5,745 bases of DNA from Gammaproteobacteria bacterium (GTDB taxonomy: Bacteria; Pseudomonadota; Gammaproteobacteria; Chromatiales; Chromatiaceae), in the NCBI GenBank assembly GCA_024644505.1, contig JAHEHQ010000185.1, positions 1 through 5,745 of the forward strand. Reading direction: 5' to 3'. Position numbers and translations under genes: made by a program. Below the pieces are notes generated by a model. It worked only from the letters and a program-made list of their open reading frames with translations, searched no databases and was not told the origin of the DNA. This document shows positions 5,241 to 5,745 of this stretch, piece by piece (positions within the stretch are counted from its first letter, which is position 1; every line of letters starts with the position of its first letter).

Positions 5241-5745
5241 TTATCAGGTTGACGGTCGCCAGGCGTTCCTCCCGGATGCGGCGTTGAATCTCCGAAGCGT
5301 CTCTCATACCGGCCACCAGGGCGCCGATATCCAGGCCCCGCAGTTTGTGCAGGATGCGTCGAAACAGATCGAAGGGCGGCGCCTGAACCGCCTTCACCCG
5401 GCAGACCGCCTCGCAGCTCACCAGGAATTGTTCGAAGCGTTCGGGCCGCCGAATGGCATCCGTTTTCTCCATCAGTTCCAGCAGGGGTTCTGCTTCGAGC
5501 CCTTCATTTCCGGGCAGCCGGTCATGATGGGCGGCAACCAGCAGGGCCAGGACAAGGAAGCGTCCGGGTGCCCGCATGCGCTCGCACAGTTGTTCTATCG
5601 CATCGGCTTCCAGGCCGTGGGTCAGGGCGGCGAACCTGACCTCGCTGGAGGCTGACAGTCCAGCCGCCATATCGAGCGCCCGAAGCGCACCGGACCCGGC
5701 ATCGGGGGTGTCGGGATAGGTTGGCCCCCCGGGTATGCCGAACAG
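5215..5745 (-). CDS. cca: tRNA nucleotidyltransferase (CCA-adding enzyme), C-terminal part, degenerate HD domain
   Basis: The last 176 residues of a Cca-type protein; the 5' part, with the nucleotidyltransferase core that adds CCA to tRNA 3' ends, is outside the window. The match rests on LFGIP at the edge, SEVRFAAL, LALLVAAHHD, LLELMEKTDAIRRPERFEQFLVSCEA and a tail with ALVAGMRDASEIQRRIREERLATV, all in the order seen in gammaproteobacterial Cca. The HD phosphohydrolase region is abnormal. The HD pair is THGL (visible residues 42-45), the position of the first metal-binding His reads DAGSG, the Lys/His-rich loop that normally follows HDLGKG is missing (about 18 residues shorter by memory of E. 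coli Cca), and the EADxRGR motif is EAVCRVK. The CCA-adding role should be unaffected, since it lies in the missing N-terminal part. An ATG at 5670 is internal to the reading frame and is not the start. A diverged paralogue is an alternative. Confidence 0.85.
   Translation of the reverse strand: MFGIPGGPTYPDTPDAGSGALRALDMAAGLSASSEVRFAALTHGLEADAIEQLCERMRAPGRFLVLALLVAAHHDRLPGNEGLEAEPLLELMEKTDAIRRPERFEQFLVSCEAVCRVKAVQAPPFDLFRRILHKLRGLDIGALVAGMRDASEIQRRIREERLATVNLIIRNVGADN

Overview
The window looks like chromosomal DNA of a gammaproteobacterium, probably one with a respiratory or chemolithotrophic lifestyle. The reasons are high GC by eye, an E. coli-type (type II) beta-carbonic anhydrase, a YrdA-type gamma-carbonic anhydrase, a gammaproteobacterial-style CCA-adding enzyme with an HD region, and a multiheme cytochrome c plus membrane cytochrome b module. 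Genus or species cannot be read from the sequence.

Layout from left to right. (1) 1-1389, + strand: a redox module. The 3' part of a multiheme c-type cytochrome with a C-terminal membrane anchor is broken in this sequence by two one-base deletions and a TGA. It is followed, with an 8-nt overlap, by an intact five-helix cytochrome b. (2) 1427-2669, - strand: two evolutionarily unrelated carbonic anhydrases in tandem, gamma-class first and beta-class (can) second, convergent with the cytochrome genes. (3) 2670-2886: a divergent intergenic region. (4) 2887-3459, + strand: lemA. (5) 3460-3635: a compact intergenic element made of two oppositely oriented arrays of a 7-bp repeat (GGGCCRA / TTGGCCC) around a core of about 79 bp. 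It abuts a perfect TATAAT box placed so close to the next ATG that the mRNA is probably leaderless. (6) 3636-5240, + strand: a 534-aa two-helix membrane protein with an extracytoplasmic dCache sensor and a cytoplasmic AlbA_2/Schlafen-like domain. (7) 5215-5745, - strand, running off the edge: the C-terminal part of tRNA nucleotidyltransferase (cca), with an HD region that has lost its metal-binding signature. It overlaps the sensor gene tail to tail by 26 bp.

How the parts fit together: the c/b cytochrome pair would move electrons between the quinone pool and periplasmic haems if the c subunit were intact. The two carbonic anhydrases would serve CO2/bicarbonate supply. The most unusual gene is the Cache-AlbA_2 receptor, which joins a small-molecule sensor of the chemoreceptor/kinase type to an output domain known mainly from nucleic-acid-binding, nuclease and defence-type proteins. 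Its ligand and output are unknown.
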